A DNA stretch of 64,000 bases, taken from the NCBI RefSeq assembly GCF_030409555.1, contig NZ_JAUFPU010000018.1:731532-795531 (forward strand), given 5' to 3'. A model generated the notes under the pieces. That model saw nothing but the letters and a program-made list of their open reading frames with translations. It did no database searches and was not told the origin of the DNA. The first letter of the stretch is position 1, and every line of letters begins with the position of its first letter. Origin of the DNA: Chitinimonas viridis. Lineage in GTDB: Bacteria > Pseudomonadota > Gammaproteobacteria > Burkholderiales > Chitinimonadaceae. A program made the position numbers and the translations under genes. Positions 63,861 to 64,000 of this stretch are shown here, piece by piece.

Positions 63861-64000
63861 GGCGGGCGCTTGCGGTTGGATTCGGGGACTGCCTAGGTTA
63901 TCGACAGCCCTGCTGCGGCGCAAATAACTTTGTTCGATGGCCACGATAGCGGCCACGCATATACGGGAGCCGACCTTGAAGATCCATCGACCTTGCTTGA

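Overview
The window is a GC-rich bacterial chromosome segment with dense, short-spaced genes. The type II secretion (T2SS) operon, OmpW, CueR/CopA, AroG and SlyD indicate a Gram-negative proteobacterium. The large set of secreted peptidases with chitin-binding-like and lectin-like tails suggests a polymer-degrading betaproteobacterium (Chitinimonas/Chromobacterium-like). That placement is inference from gene content, not a database result. I saw no tRNA, rRNA, CRISPR array, intact insertion sequence or prophage.

Layout. 1-11000: housekeeping and sensory genes (two GNAT acetyltransferases, SlyD, a NIT-domain chemoreceptor), several orphan proteins, and a LysR gene divergent from a DUF1579-like/NIPSNAP/PEP-mutase-family cassette. 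11007-13328: a 2-oxoglutarate oxygenase fused to a seven-repeat WD40 propeller, divergent from a TetR gene, with two inverted-repeat operators between them. 13476-17581: two periplasmic binding proteins interleaved with a caspase-like (clan CD) putative effector and an orphan basic protein. 17730-19190: a secreted PI-PLC-like phospholipase.

19363-22983 is the most unusual locus: a tightly coupled four-gene minus-strand operon. It encodes a VioB-type ferritin-like protein, a cysteine-rich 157-residue protein with a repeated C-x5-C pattern, a DUF692 multinuclear iron oxidase (MNIO) and a DUF2063 partner. It looks like a RiPP-type system in which the MNIO modifies cysteines of the small protein. 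The next gene (23397-25310) fuses a trypsin-like protease to a DNA/RNA non-specific nuclease.

25416-33794: regulators (Crp/Fnr, PAS-AraC, MocR), an FKBP, a secreted M64 peptidase, OmpW, a rhodanese and a GNAT. 34191-45680: five exoprotease genes in the order M4, astacin, M9 collagenase, M4, astacin, so an M4-astacin pair is duplicated around a collagenase. Directly downstream, 46620-55688 holds an 11-gene secretion operon (gspG-F-E, PilM/N/O/P-like genes, secretin, three pseudopilin-like genes). It plausibly exports those proteases.

55689-64000: a region with two families of short interspersed repeats, an orphan low-GC gene, a LysR gene, a copper module (cueR, copA with a textbook 19-bp-spacer MerR promoter), an alpha/beta hydrolase, a lysine-free lipoyl-like protein and aroG. 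Family 1 (about 112 bp with terminal inverted repeats) occurs at 23211-23322, 55818-55931 and, as a half copy, 17684-17729. Family 2 (268 bp, perfect 26-bp terminal inverted repeats) occurs at 58395-58662 with a solo end at 55781-55815.
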